NCBI GenBank assembly: GCA_933822405.4
Contig: CAKOGP040001125.1
Span: 1 to 31,649 of the forward strand
DNA from: Cylindrotheca closterium
Taxonomy: Eukaryota > Bacillariophyta > Bacillariophyceae > Bacillariales > Bacillariaceae
Direction of reading: 5' to 3'
DNA: 31,649 nt
In this document: one piece after another, positions 9,601 to 16,889 of the stretch
Position numbering within the stretch: the stretch's first letter is position 1
How the letters are laid out: each line of letters starts with the position of its first letter
Notes under the pieces: model-generated
The model's input: the letters and a program-made list of their open reading frames with translations, nothing else
Database searches by the model: none
What the model was told of the DNA's origin: nothing
Program-made: the position numbers and the translations under genes

Positions 9601-11217
9601 TACTTTGACGAACTCACGTTCGGTGCCACCGGAAATGTGCAAGTTGTAACGCAAGCTGCAGCAGCAGACTTCAACGCTTGGAATGCGGACGGGATGGTGA
9701 CGCTAATTTTGGATGCCGACAGTAATATCAACCCTGGTGGCGGTTCATCAATTGGAACAATCCAATTGCAATATTGTATCCTACCACCACCAGCAACATG
9801 TGGCACTCCTGGTATAACTACCGCTTGTCCAAATCAGCCTGCAACTCCTGTGGACTGTGCTGCCTTTCCTGGTTCAATTTCAACTACGTCTACTATTCTC
9901 ACTACTACATTGACTACAAGTGGCGAGGCTCTCTCGTTATCCTTTAATGGATTGGTCAACTCTGTGTCTCCCGTGAATATCCTTGCATCTTACGATGGTG
10001 ACATAGATAGTGGCGCAGCAGGAGCCAATGAATGCATGGATGTTCTTTCTGAATTTGGTGTCTTCACTGGATCTTGTTACTTTGACGGTTTAACATATGG
10101 TGCTGCAGGCATACCGCAAGTCGTGACGCAAGCGACAGCAGCAGACTTCAACGCTTGGAATGCGGATGGAGCCGTGACGATTACTCTGGATGCCGATCGT
10201 GGCGTTGGCACTGGTGGCGCTTTTTCAAAGGTTGCAACAGTCCAATTGCAGTATTGTATCATACCACCCCCACAAACATGTGGCACTCCTGGCATCACTA
10301 GCGCTTGTCCCAATCAACCTGCGACTCCTCTTGACTGTTCTACTTTTCCTGGTTCAATTTCAACAACGTCAACGATTCTCACTGCCACTTTGACTACGAG
10401 TGGCCAGGCTCTTGCGTTTTCATTTACTGGATTGGTCGATTCTGTGTCTCCCGTCAATATCCTTGCATCTTACGATGGTGACATTGATCGGGGCGTAGCA
10501 CGCAGTGAATGTATGGATATTCTTTCAGAATTTGGTGTCTTTACTGGATCGTGTTACTTTGACGAACTCACGTTTGGTGCCGCGGGGAATGTGCAAGTTG
10601 TGACTCAAGCCACAGCAGCAGACTTCAACGCTTGGAATGCGGACGGGATGGTGACGATTACTTTGGATGCCGACAGTAACGTCCTTCCTGGTGTAGATTC
10701 ATCAGTTGGGACAATACAATTGCAATATTGTATCCTACCACCACCAGCAACATGTGGCACTCCTGGTATAGCTACCGCTTGTCCAAATCAGCCTGCGACT
10801 CCCGTAGACTGCACTGCTTTTCCTGGTACAACTTCAGTCACGACTACGGTTCAATCTGCTACTTTGACTACAAGTGGCGAGGCTCTCGCGTTTTCATTTC
10901 CTGGATTGGTTGACTCTGTGTCTCCCGTGAATATCCTTGCATCTTACGATGGTGACATAGATGGTGGCGCAGCAGGAGCCAATGAATGCATGGATATTCT
11001 TTCAGAATTTGGTGTCTTTACTGGATCTTGTTACTTTGACAAATTGACTTTCGGTGCAACAGGCATACCACAGGTTGTAACGCAAGCGACAGCAGCAGAC
11101 TTTAACGCTTGGAATGCGGATGGAACGGTGACGCTAACTTTGGATGCCGACCGCAATGTTGGCGCTGGTGGCGCTTTTTCAAATGTTGGAACAATCCAAT
11201 TGCAATATTGCGTGTAA
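3688..11217 (+). CDS. Giant secreted repeat protein (2509 aa)
   Basis: A single uninterrupted frame of 7.5 kb. Residues 1 to about 27 are a signal peptide (MKAVQTLAKLLLLLVLLSVS, APAAG). Residues 28-110 are strongly basic, with clustered Lys (TKKRRMQKMLKMKKN) and Gly-Lys repeats (GGKGNGGKGNGGKGG). Residues 110-160 are a Pro/Thr/Gly linker. From about residue 161 to the end there are fifteen repeats of about 157 residues. Each has six Cys: CGTPGITTAC, PATPVDC, NEC, GSCYFD and LQYC at the end. A conserved core (AAEFNAWNADGTVTITLDAD) precedes the last strand. Beta-strand alternation suggests a disulfide-braced beta-sandwich per repeat. There is no C-terminal membrane segment or GPI signal. It is likely an extracellular matrix, adhesive or frustule-associated protein, inferred from architecture only. 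The ATG at 3688 is chosen because the signal peptide begins there. Confidence 0.9.
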   Translation: MKAVQTLAKLLLLLVLLSVSVAPAAGRHHHRGTKKRRMQKMLKMKKNTSVTTSRKGTKLTASSVKGATGKGAKKGTIVVGSKGIGGKGNGGKGNGGKGGSKAGFNAPFPAPVVLLPLIPTLAPSMEEPSRQPVTRIPTRTPPSGGGSGGGGGGAAAAPTVCLSTPCQTTTPQFVPCGVGGVAFFSPLATRTLTAAGQTLSFDFIGLPAPIAGTTVFIGASYTGDIVNANQCMELQGEDGPTSSGFCKLTSTTTATTANAFTTATAAEFNAWNADGTVTIQQDASSFVTPIGTDVGSVLLAYCTLQSCGLASVTTPCPNQPATPVDCTAFPGTTSVTTPTLTATLTTSGQALAFSFTTLVDAISPVNIIASYNGDTDESTPFDECLDIVAEGGVFSGSCYFDETTTGTTNPTQVVTQATAAEFNAWNADGTVTITLDADSGVGPGDGGGNDGGTVQLQYCARGCGTPGVTSTCQNQPATPVDCAAFPGTASVTTPTLTTTLTTSGEALAFSFAGLSDTVSPVNIIASYNGDTDDSTSSDECLDIVAEGGVFSGSCYFDETTTGTTNPTNVVTQATAAEFNAWNVDGTVTITLDADSGVDPNNGGGNDVGSVQLQYCARACGIPGILAACPNQPATPVDCAAFPGTTSVTTPILTATLTTSGEALAFSFAGLSDSVSPVNIIASYNGDTDDSTTSDECLDIVAEGGVFSGSCYFDETTTGTTNPTNVVTQATAAEFNAWNVDGTVTITLDADSGVDPNNGGGNDVGSVQLQYCARACGIPGILAACPNQPATPVDCAAFPGTTSVTTPILTATLTTSGEALAFSFAGLSDSVSPVNIIASYNGDTDDSTTSDECLDIVAEGGVFSGSCYFDETTTGTTNPTNVVTQATAAEFNAWNVDGTVTITLDADSGVDPNNGGGNDVGSVQLQYCARACGIPGILAACPNQPATPVDCAAFPGTTSVTTPILTATLTTSGEALAFSFAGLSDSVSPVNIIASYNGDTDDSTTSDECLDIVAEGGVFSGSCYFDETTTGTTNPTNVVTQATAAEFNAWNADGTVTITLDADSGVDPGNGGGNDGGSVQLQYCARTCGTPGITTACQNQPATPVDCAAFPGSISTTSTILTTTLTTSGEALAFSFAGLADSLSPVNILATFDGDIDSGAVSNECFDIVGEGGVLFSGSCYFDELTFGATGVTQVVTQATAAEFNGWNADGTVTIILDADSNVLPGVDSSVGTIQLQYCITPTTGTCDTPGITTACPNQPATPVDCSAFPGTISTLSTVQTATLTTSGEALVLSFTGLADSVSPVNILASFDGDDDQGVARNECIDILSEFGVFTGSCYFNEETFGAAGNVQVVTQATAADFNAWNADGTVTLTLDADSNINPGGGSSVATIQLQYCIIEPPATCGTPGITTACPNQPATPVDCAAFPGSISTTSTVQTATLTTSGEALALSFAGLADSVSPVNILASFDGDDNSGAASNECIDILSEFGVFTGSCYFDELTFGATGNVQVVTQATAADFNTWNADGFVTITLDADRIVDPRGDSNVASVRLQYCIIPPPQTCGTPGITTACPNQPATPVDCTAFPGTISTTTTVQTATLTTGGEALALSFTGLADSVSPVNILASYDGDIDRGVARSECMDILSEFGVFTGSCYFDELTFGAAGNVQVVTQATAADFNAWNADGMVTITLDADSNVLPGVDSSVGTIQLQYCIVPPPATCGSPGITAVCPNQPATPVDCAAFPGSISTTSTILTTTLTTSGEALSLSFNGLVDSVSPVNILASYDGDIDGGAAGANECIDILSEFGVFTGSCYFDGLTYGAAGNVQVVTQATAADFNAWNADGFVTITLDADRNVDPSGGGSNVGTIQLQYCIIPPPQTCGTPGITSACPNQPATAVDCSTFPGSISTTSTILTATLTTSGQALVFSFTGLADSVSPVNILASYDGDDDQGAARNECIDILSEFGVFTGSCYFDELTFGATGNVQVVTQAAAADFNAWNADGMVTLILDADSNINPGGGSSIGTIQLQYCILPPPATCGTPGITTACPNQPATPVDCAAFPGSISTTSTILTTTLTTSGEALSLSFNGLVNSVSPVNILASYDGDIDSGAAGANECMDVLSEFGVFTGSCYFDGLTYGAAGIPQVVTQATAADFNAWNADGAVTITLDADRGVGTGGAFSKVATVQLQYCIIPPPQTCGTPGITSACPNQPATPLDCSTFPGSISTTSTILTATLTTSGQALAFSFTGLVDSVSPVNILASYDGDIDRGVARSECMDILSEFGVFTGSCYFDELTFGAAGNVQVVTQATAADFNAWNADGMVTITLDADSNVLPGVDSSVGTIQLQYCILPPPATCGTPGIATACPNQPATPVDCTAFPGTTSVTTTVQSATLTTSGEALAFSFPGLVDSVSPVNILASYDGDIDGGAAGANECMDILSEFGVFTGSCYFDKLTFGATGIPQVVTQATAADFNAWNADGTVTLTLDADRNVGAGGAFSNVGTIQLQYCV
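4170..11211 (+). repeat. Tandem array of fifteen coding repeats (465-480 bp units)
   Basis: Taking the last Cys of each LQYC motif as the boundary, the units end at 4593, 5064, 5532, 6000, 6468, 6936, 7401, 7875, 8349, 8823, 9303, 9777, 10257, 10731 and 11211. Unit lengths are 465-480 bases after the shorter, most diverged first unit. Repeats 2-6 share a GGGND loop and have no PPP linker. Repeats 8-15 form a second subfamily that uses a Pro-rich junction (IIPPPQTC or ILPPPATC). All length changes are multiples of three, so the frame is preserved and the array is under coding constraint. Confidence 0.95.
5294..6838 (+). repeat. Perfectly homogenised 468-bp repeats (about 3.3 copies)
   Basis: Within the giant gene, this 1545-base segment reads as a period-468 repeat without a base difference that I could find. 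It breaks at 5292-5293 (tt against aa one period later) and at 6839 (c against t one period earlier). Flanking repeats differ at many positions. This points to recent tandem duplication or gene conversion. It could also be a place where an assembly has gained or lost copies. Confidence 0.85.
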
Positions 11218-11314
11218 TCAAAATAGTATCGGATCGAAAGGTGAGAATGTCCTGTAGTTAAAGGTAATAGTAATAGATCAATATTCGTTTATACCTTCGA
11301 ATCATCTTCGCTAC

Positions 11315-11462
11315 AGTGGCGTTGGCACTGGTGGTGGTTTAAGAGTTGCAACAGTCCAATTTCATTATTGTGTTTAATTGAAATAGTAACTGATCGATAA
11401 CTGATCGATAGGTCATGTCCTGTAGTCAAAGGTAATATTAATGGACCAATATTCGTTTATAG
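11315..11462 (+). pseudogene. Relic of a second 3' end of the giant repeat gene
   Basis: The sequence at 11315-11377 translates to SGVGTGGGLRVATVQFHYCV followed by a stop. It is clearly a diverged version of the last repeat (gene end near 11152-11217). The homology continues past the stop through the 3' untranslated sequence: 'atgtcctgtagt(c/t)aaaggtaat' and 'caatattcgtttata' occur in both, at 11247-11293 and 11415-11462. The coding part is closest to repeat 13 of the intact gene (GVGTGGAFSKVATVQLQYC). No other part of a second gene is present, so this is a leftover of tandem duplication followed by deletion or unequal crossing over. Confidence 0.8.
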
Positions 11463-12342
11463 CCACTAAGCCTTTGTATCATCGTCGGTATAGATTCACA
11501 ACAACTATTTTGTCTTCCTTTTTTCTTGAAGACTGATTTTGGCTAGTAGCAACCATTCAAATTATCACTACAAATAGATTGTCTCCAGCCTGTATCAGAG
11601 GTTGACGAATATATCGCTAAAGTTGAAACTGTATAGCTATGTGATTTGCATTCTTGGATTTCAGGAATCAGTGCATTCACATATGCAAGTCACGGATCTC
11701 TTGTTCGAAACATTCTCTATAAAGCACCAATCACGACCGAAATATAGTCTGGGAAAATCAATATTGTATATCAGAAAGGAAAGAATTTTTTGTTGCTTCG
11801 GAAGGATCATTCTTATTACACTTGGAGGATGAGCGCGCCGGTCGTATCAATCTGGTGCAATATCATCAATACCTGTTGTGGATCTGCTGAAGGCACAACA
11901 GCAAAAGCTGGAGGCGAGACAGCATGATTCAAGAACAACAGACTCAAACTCCTTGCCTGCAAATATGGTGTGATTGTTGTGTTGGAACATCTGGATGATG
12001 AAAAGATGTTGGTTATCGATGTTGCATGCTGTATCAACCCATTTCATTATGCATTTCGATTTTGCGGCTCCTCTGCTGGGGGTGGTACCTCTCCGCCTGC
12101 TGCTTCTGGTACGTATGCTTTTATGTGGAGGAAGCCAATCAAATCTGTGGAGGAGTTATTGGAAGACCGGCTGGTACATGCAAAAATATGTCCCATTCAA
12201 ACAAGGTTGGGCTACAGGATGGTCGTTGGTACATCTGGTCTGGGACCGGGTCGGCAAAGCTTACGCCGAGCCTGCTTTCCGGATATGTCAACCGATCTGA
12301 AGACATCCATGCATGTGAAAGTTAGGGTTAGGGTAAGGAGTC
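11463..12342. other. Stretch without a supported gene
   Basis: Open frames exist on the plus strand (for example 11970-12365), but they overlap one another in different frames and show no recognised motif. The left boundary of the retroelement that follows is not visible: I could find no terminal repeat or target-site duplication here. Part of 11.97-12.34 kb may belong to its 5' region. Confidence 0.4.
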
Positions 12343-14014
12343 TTGCTCAATATTCAGGATATTGAAGAAAAGATTCGGAACATTGACAATAACATCCTTC
12401 TTGTCAAGGAGGGTATTGGTCGTGACCAGTCTCCGAACGGAGGTCAAGGAACTGTGTGGGAAGCCATTGCACAAGTGTTGGAAACGACTCTGGGAATTGA
12501 GTCAGTGGAGGAGAGTGCGAGAGGCTTGAGCAGGGAAATCGCTATCATGGAATCCACCTTGTCAGGAAAGGTAGACTCACTTGATTATGAAGATACTATG
12601 ATACCCTTGGAGAAGGCGCTCGTTTGTCTTGTGGAAAGAATCATGACTCTTGAGACAAGATTTCCTTTGGAGTCTCCGAAAGCTCACCAGGAACATTCGT
12701 CCTCCCGTTTTCACAAATTCAATCAAGGTGAAGAGCTCGACAGCATTCAAGGTCGAGTGGTAAAGTTAGAGTCAATTCTTCAGACGATGCGCGACTCTGG
12801 TTTTGGTGAAGGTGTGGAGCGCCCATGTTCCAGAGAGGGAAGTTAAGCATTGTCCGCCCGGAATTGACCATGAGTCTAAGTCAAGAGAGAGAGAACGAGT
12901 TAATAGATGGGAAGGTGGATTTGCCAACCTTGGTAAAGCCAAGGAGGCTCCAAGAGGTTTGTCAAATGACCCAAAGTCCGACAATAGGAACAAGGATCAG
13001 ATGGATCTCATTCTTGAGCACTTCCGGACTGAGCTCAAGTTCATTCAAGCCAAGGTCAAGTCCTTAGAGACACCTCATCGAGGTGAGACGGTTGAGCATA
13101 ACGGTATCCGGTTCTTGTTCGTTGAGGACTGTGCCCACTTGCTGAAGACCTACAACTTTGATGTGGGCTTCTTCCTTGATTTCTGCAGCACTATGGTAAT
13201 TATGGGAGGCAGAGGCAAAGACTATGATGGAAAAGAAAGTTCTGACGTCTGGCATTCCGCAAGACGAACTGGCTCCACTATCAAGACTAATATGCTTCTT
13301 GCTGCTATGGCTCGTGTCCGTCCGGAAAAAATATTTGCCAAAGGAGGCCAAGGGGCGCTTGTGCCTATCTCAGAGGGTTTTGGCGCCACACCATCAATCA
13401 ACAAGTGACATGGAAATGGTATTGATGGCTTAAAGGCATCGCTTACTGAAGATCTTTGCTCCGATATTCAAGGTATTATCGGATCGCTGCCTGGGAATGG
13501 ACCGGCTGTGGAAATCGCCCGGCTACTATGCTACCGAGTCCTTAATCAGTGGAACAATTTTGTAAGCGCAATTGAGCGCACGCATACCAAACTGGTGGCC
13601 GTTACTAGATTTTCGGAGAAAATAGCCTGGAAGTTGATGGGGAGATACGGCGTGGCTGTATTTGAGGCCATGCAACCATATCGTGCGGCAGCCGCGCAGT
13701 TGGAGAACCCCAAAACATTGGACGATCAAGCCGCCCTTCCTTGGGTCGTCTTACAATGTCATCGAGTTGTAGACAAATTCATGGTGAACTTTGAAGGTCA
13801 TCCAGCGATTGTACGCGAGATGAGCCTTTTCATTCTCACAGAACGGGTTGATCCAATTCAGTTTGCGGCTGTAGCTGAGCAAAACAAGGAGGTTAGTCAA
13901 GAAAACGCAGCCTTGGCAAAGAGGGTTAAGGCCCTTGAGGAGTCACAAAATGCTATGAAGAGGCAGATTGACAGCTTGTCAAATGAACTGAAGCAAATAA
14001 AGAAGAAGAGCTGA
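12343..14014 (+). pseudogene. Retroelement ORF1, coiled-coil protein (frameshifted)
   Basis: One protein is spread over two frames with an extra stop. The first segment (12343 to about 12830) is rich in Glu, Leu and Ile heptads. The reading then moves to another frame (about 12803-13405), meets an in-frame TGA at 13406-13408, and continues in the same frame to 14014. The C-terminal part holds a compact helical region (WNNFVSAIERTHTKLVAV, then FEGHPAIVREMSLFIL) and ends in a classic coiled coil (EVSQENAALAKRVKALEE) with a basic tail. Such coiled-coil proteins sit upstream of RT genes in a group of diatom retroelements and may act as a gag-like or nucleic-acid-binding ORF1; that role is inferred. 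The start is uncertain because the open frame begins at a non-ATG codon. It is not expressible as one product as it stands. Confidence 0.6.
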
Positions 14015-14158
14015 AGGGTTGGCAATGCCTCTCCAGGATTGCCTTCTGGCCGAACTGGTGTCAGGCGGAAGAGGAGAAACATTGGAGACCTTTTAGCAAT
14101 TAACCAAGGTTGCCATGACGTTTTGAGGAGAAGACGGCTGTCTTGATCGAAAAGGACT

Positions 14159-14883
14159 TTGGTCCTTCAAGAATACTCAAGATGGGGGGACATGAGTAGC
14201 CCTGAACCGTCTCAAGAGAGCGTTGGTTGTTTTGTTGAGGAATTAGCAAATCCATCTGATCCACCCACCAACGTCAGGACAACAAGTTCTACAGAGTACT
14301 TCAAGAGTCAGGGGTTTACCATATCGAGTTCTACAAGTTGGTCCAAAAATTCTTCTATGTCCTCGACAGGCACCAACACTAATAATGTTCCTCAGCGCAA
14401 GGCCAACATTTTGGAAACGTCTGTGTTGCAACAGAACGTCGATGAGGCAAACTCCCAGTCTCGAAGTCCTACACAAGGGGATCTGACACTTTGTGGTCTG
14501 GCCACGGGTGTCGTGGATTGTGGTCTACGACACAAACTTCCTTGTGTTATCTTTGGAGATGCATACCCATGGTGGTTGGCGTAAGCTTCACATTTGGGGT
14601 ACGAGCTTGCTGCAGTGATTCTACGCTCCGATAGGTGGCTATCTGCCGTGGAACAGTCTTTACCAGACGAGTGTGCTGTGTGGTGTTCGCCCACATGGTC
14701 CTCCCTTGTGGAACGACCCATTTGCCATTTGGGGGATCGTTCAGCGGTAGCATTGGTCGATGGTCGTGTGATACAAGAAGGACTGGACCTCTCGGAAATC
14801 TTTCAGGTGCCAACGGTATTGGGGATAGCGGGAGCACATTGTCCGGTCAGGAGATGGATGCAAGTGGTCGCGAAAGCTAATCA
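14159..14883 (+). pseudogene. Retroelement ORF2, N-terminal part (interrupted)
   Basis: This is in the same frame as the end of ORF1. A Ser/Thr/Pro-rich segment runs to a TAA at 14582-14584, and the same frame then continues open (LGYELAAVILRSDRWLSAVE) to about 14883. There the reading is cut by the DNA transposon. Joining base 14883 directly to base 22439, that is, removing the proposed element and one CA copy, keeps this frame in register with the RT-side ORF. That supports a common origin. I recognise no catalytic domain in this segment, and its assignment to ORF2 rests on position and frame. At least one stop lies inside it. Confidence 0.4.
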
Positions 14884-14996
14884 CATCTGAAACAGTTGCC
14901 TGGTGCTTTTGGGTGTCATGGAACTTGTCCTATATTGTCCAGTACTTCCCCCTTAATGCTATAGCGAAATTCCCTTAATTGACAGTTTAATTGGGT

Positions 14997-15312
14997 AAAA
15001 AGGACAAGGACACCGTGTTTTCTATCACCACCCCATGTGAAGCCTATGTGATAGATGAGAACCCCTCGTCCTTTTTATGACATCGGAAAGACCTTTTGAA
15101 GTGGACCCATTTGATTGAGAGCCATCCAATGGCTTCCTCTTTCTCATTGTCCATGTCATCTCATCAAATGGCCAACGCCTTAAAAGGACCAGATCCTTGT
15201 CAATTTATGACAACTATAATGACCTACAAAACAGAGTTTCCTTGCCTTCTGAAGAACAGGCAATGGTGATTAAAGGGCATACAGATTATGAATGTATTGG
15301 AAAGATCCTTTT
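14997..15312. repeat. Left subterminal repeat cluster (aaaaggac)
   Basis: Copies at 14997-15005 (aaaaaggac), 15068-15076 (gtccttttt), 15182-15189 (aaaaggac) and a near match gatcctttt at 15304-15312. The orientation is mixed. Subterminal repeats of this kind are typical transposase-binding sites in CACTA/CMC transposons. The surrounding 14.9-15.37 kb contains no ORF that I can support. Confidence 0.5.
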
Positions 15313-15371
15313 GATTATATCACAAACACATTTGCTTTATTTGACGATCTAATGACAACCAATTGACGAGG

Positions 15372-16889
15372 CTAGACCTCTGCAAACATACTTTCCAATG
15401 CTTCCGGAAGGACAGCCAGCGATCCTTCAGCAATAGGTATCTGTCTCTCGTTTGCAGTAGGAGGCACTGTGCCCTTTACATAAATGTCTGCTCCACCGCG
15501 CATCTTCCACAGTTCGTACTCTTCTAGGGCTGCCCCTGTGCGGGATTGCCTTCTTAACTTACCAATTGAACTCAACTTCTCGTTGTAGCTTTCAATTCCC
15601 TGTCGACTCCAACCAGATGACTTCAGCTTCAAGCCATCGTCACTTGATGTGAATTTGGCATTGAACTCCTTGCTTATAGCAGCATGTTCCTTACCTCGGA
15701 GTCTTGCTGATTTGGGATCCTCATGCTGTTTCCTCCAACGACTCTCATAGTTCTCAAGTAGCACCAGGGCAAATGCCTCGTCACTCACGGTGAAGATGTT
15801 GCTGATCGTCTCCTCCTGCTTCCGCACATCAAATTTGGTGTTTGTGCAATTGATTGATGGCATGATCCGTTTCACTAGGTAATGAAAGGATTGGTACTGC
15901 CCCGTCCTTGCTTGCAAAACTTTTGTGCCATCCTTTGTCAGGTAGTCTCGATATCCTTGGCCACAACTCCTGTATCCAACAGCTGCATCAGTGTTCTTTT
16001 CCAGGAGATCGACCACCAAGCTATCGGATGGGACTTTGTCAAGCTTCAGGTCATCTGGTAGTAAATGGAATTTGCAGAAACGAGGGTCAGACACCAACAG
16101 GAGACTTCTTCCAAATATCAAAAAATTGAAATCACTTACTTAGAAACTTTGATCTTGCAGCATTGTGACAATTCAGTCGCAATGCCGCCATCCGTTCTTT
16201 CACACTCTTGTGGTACTCTTCCGCAAATACTTCTGGGTCCACCCCTTGGTCTAACCTCACCACCTCTGACCCTACGGCCAACTTGCATACAGCCTTGTTG
16301 TGCAATTCAGATAGTGGGAACTTTGCATTAGGAAAAATGCGTTTGCCAACAAACTTGTTCAAATTCATGTGGATCATCTCCTTAGTGGCACTCCTTCTCA
16401 GTATCTCTAGCTGCTCTTCCTTGGGCAAGTACTGAGGGTCAGCGGTTGCCCCATTGGGTGCTTGAGGTGCTGGAGGCTCTGGACATGGTACAGTAGTTTC
16501 CCCTGCATCAGCTTCTTGCTCCATGGCATCAGCTCCAGCGTCAGCCTCTTGTTCGTCTTGCAGTGCTTTACGTATCCCTGCACTCTTCCAAAGTTGGGAG
16601 TCAACTCCTGCTGGGTTGTACTCTTCTGTAGGTACAGAAGGGGGGGTTACCGTAGTATTGGTTGCCAGTGGTCTCTCTGGTGTGGACTGCATTTCTCTTT
16701 CTGCCTCCGCCTGTTTGCGGGCCAATGCTGCCTCTAGCAAAAAGACAACCATGTTAGAAAAGGTGGGGATGAAACACGGCATTGGAATCTGATGGACTTG
16801 CCTTTTAACCTCTGCCTCTTTTGATTCTCATTCTCATGGTCATTGGATGAAGATGAGCTACCTCTCTTCTCACCGCTGCTATGAGGCAT
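15372..16889 (-). CDS. Transposon-borne accessory protein, 454 aa, two introns, intact
   Basis: Gene model on the minus strand: exons 16889-16802, 16733-16140 and 16054-15372. Intron 1 (68 bases) is of the GC-AG class (GCAAGT...TTGCTAG). Intron 2 (85 bases) is GT-AG (GTAAGT...CTACCAG). Exon lengths of 88, 594 and 683 sum to 1365 bases, a whole number of codons, with no internal stop. The ATG at 16889 opens a short hydrophilic, basic N terminus (KRQRLK, a possible nuclear localisation signal). An acidic, Pro-rich low-complexity region follows. The C-terminal half is folded-looking, with the motif FTVSDEAFALVLLENYESRW and a basic helix (KLRRQSRTGAALEEYELWKM). I associate the SDEAFALVLLEN motif with uncharacterised, often transposon-linked algal proteins; no function is known to me. 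A DNA-binding or transposition-accessory role is a guess from context. Confidence 0.65.

Noticed and set aside
4387..10913. Many short antisense and alternate-frame ORFs across the giant gene, several identical to one another
   Set aside because: They are shadows of the coding repeats; their identity simply reflects the 468-bp DNA repeats.
4170..11211. Regular direct repeats that might suggest a CRISPR-like array
   Set aside because: Units are about 470 bp, coding and in frame, with no spacer pattern; the genome is eukaryotic.
12322..12333. Two TTAGGG units (gttagggttagggtaagg), possible interstitial telomere repeat
   Set aside because: Only two perfect units, too short to distinguish from chance; no degenerate extension on either side.
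11970..12365. 131-aa plus-strand ORF before ORF1
   Set aside because: Three overlapping frames are open at once, no recognised motif, and the C terminus is read from the TTAGGG-like repeat (KVRVRVRS).
14594..14890. Possible independent gene of 98 aa ending near 14890
   Set aside because: Same frame as the upstream ORF2 fragment, separated by one stop, and its last codons fall inside the proposed transposon border; better read as interrupted ORF2.
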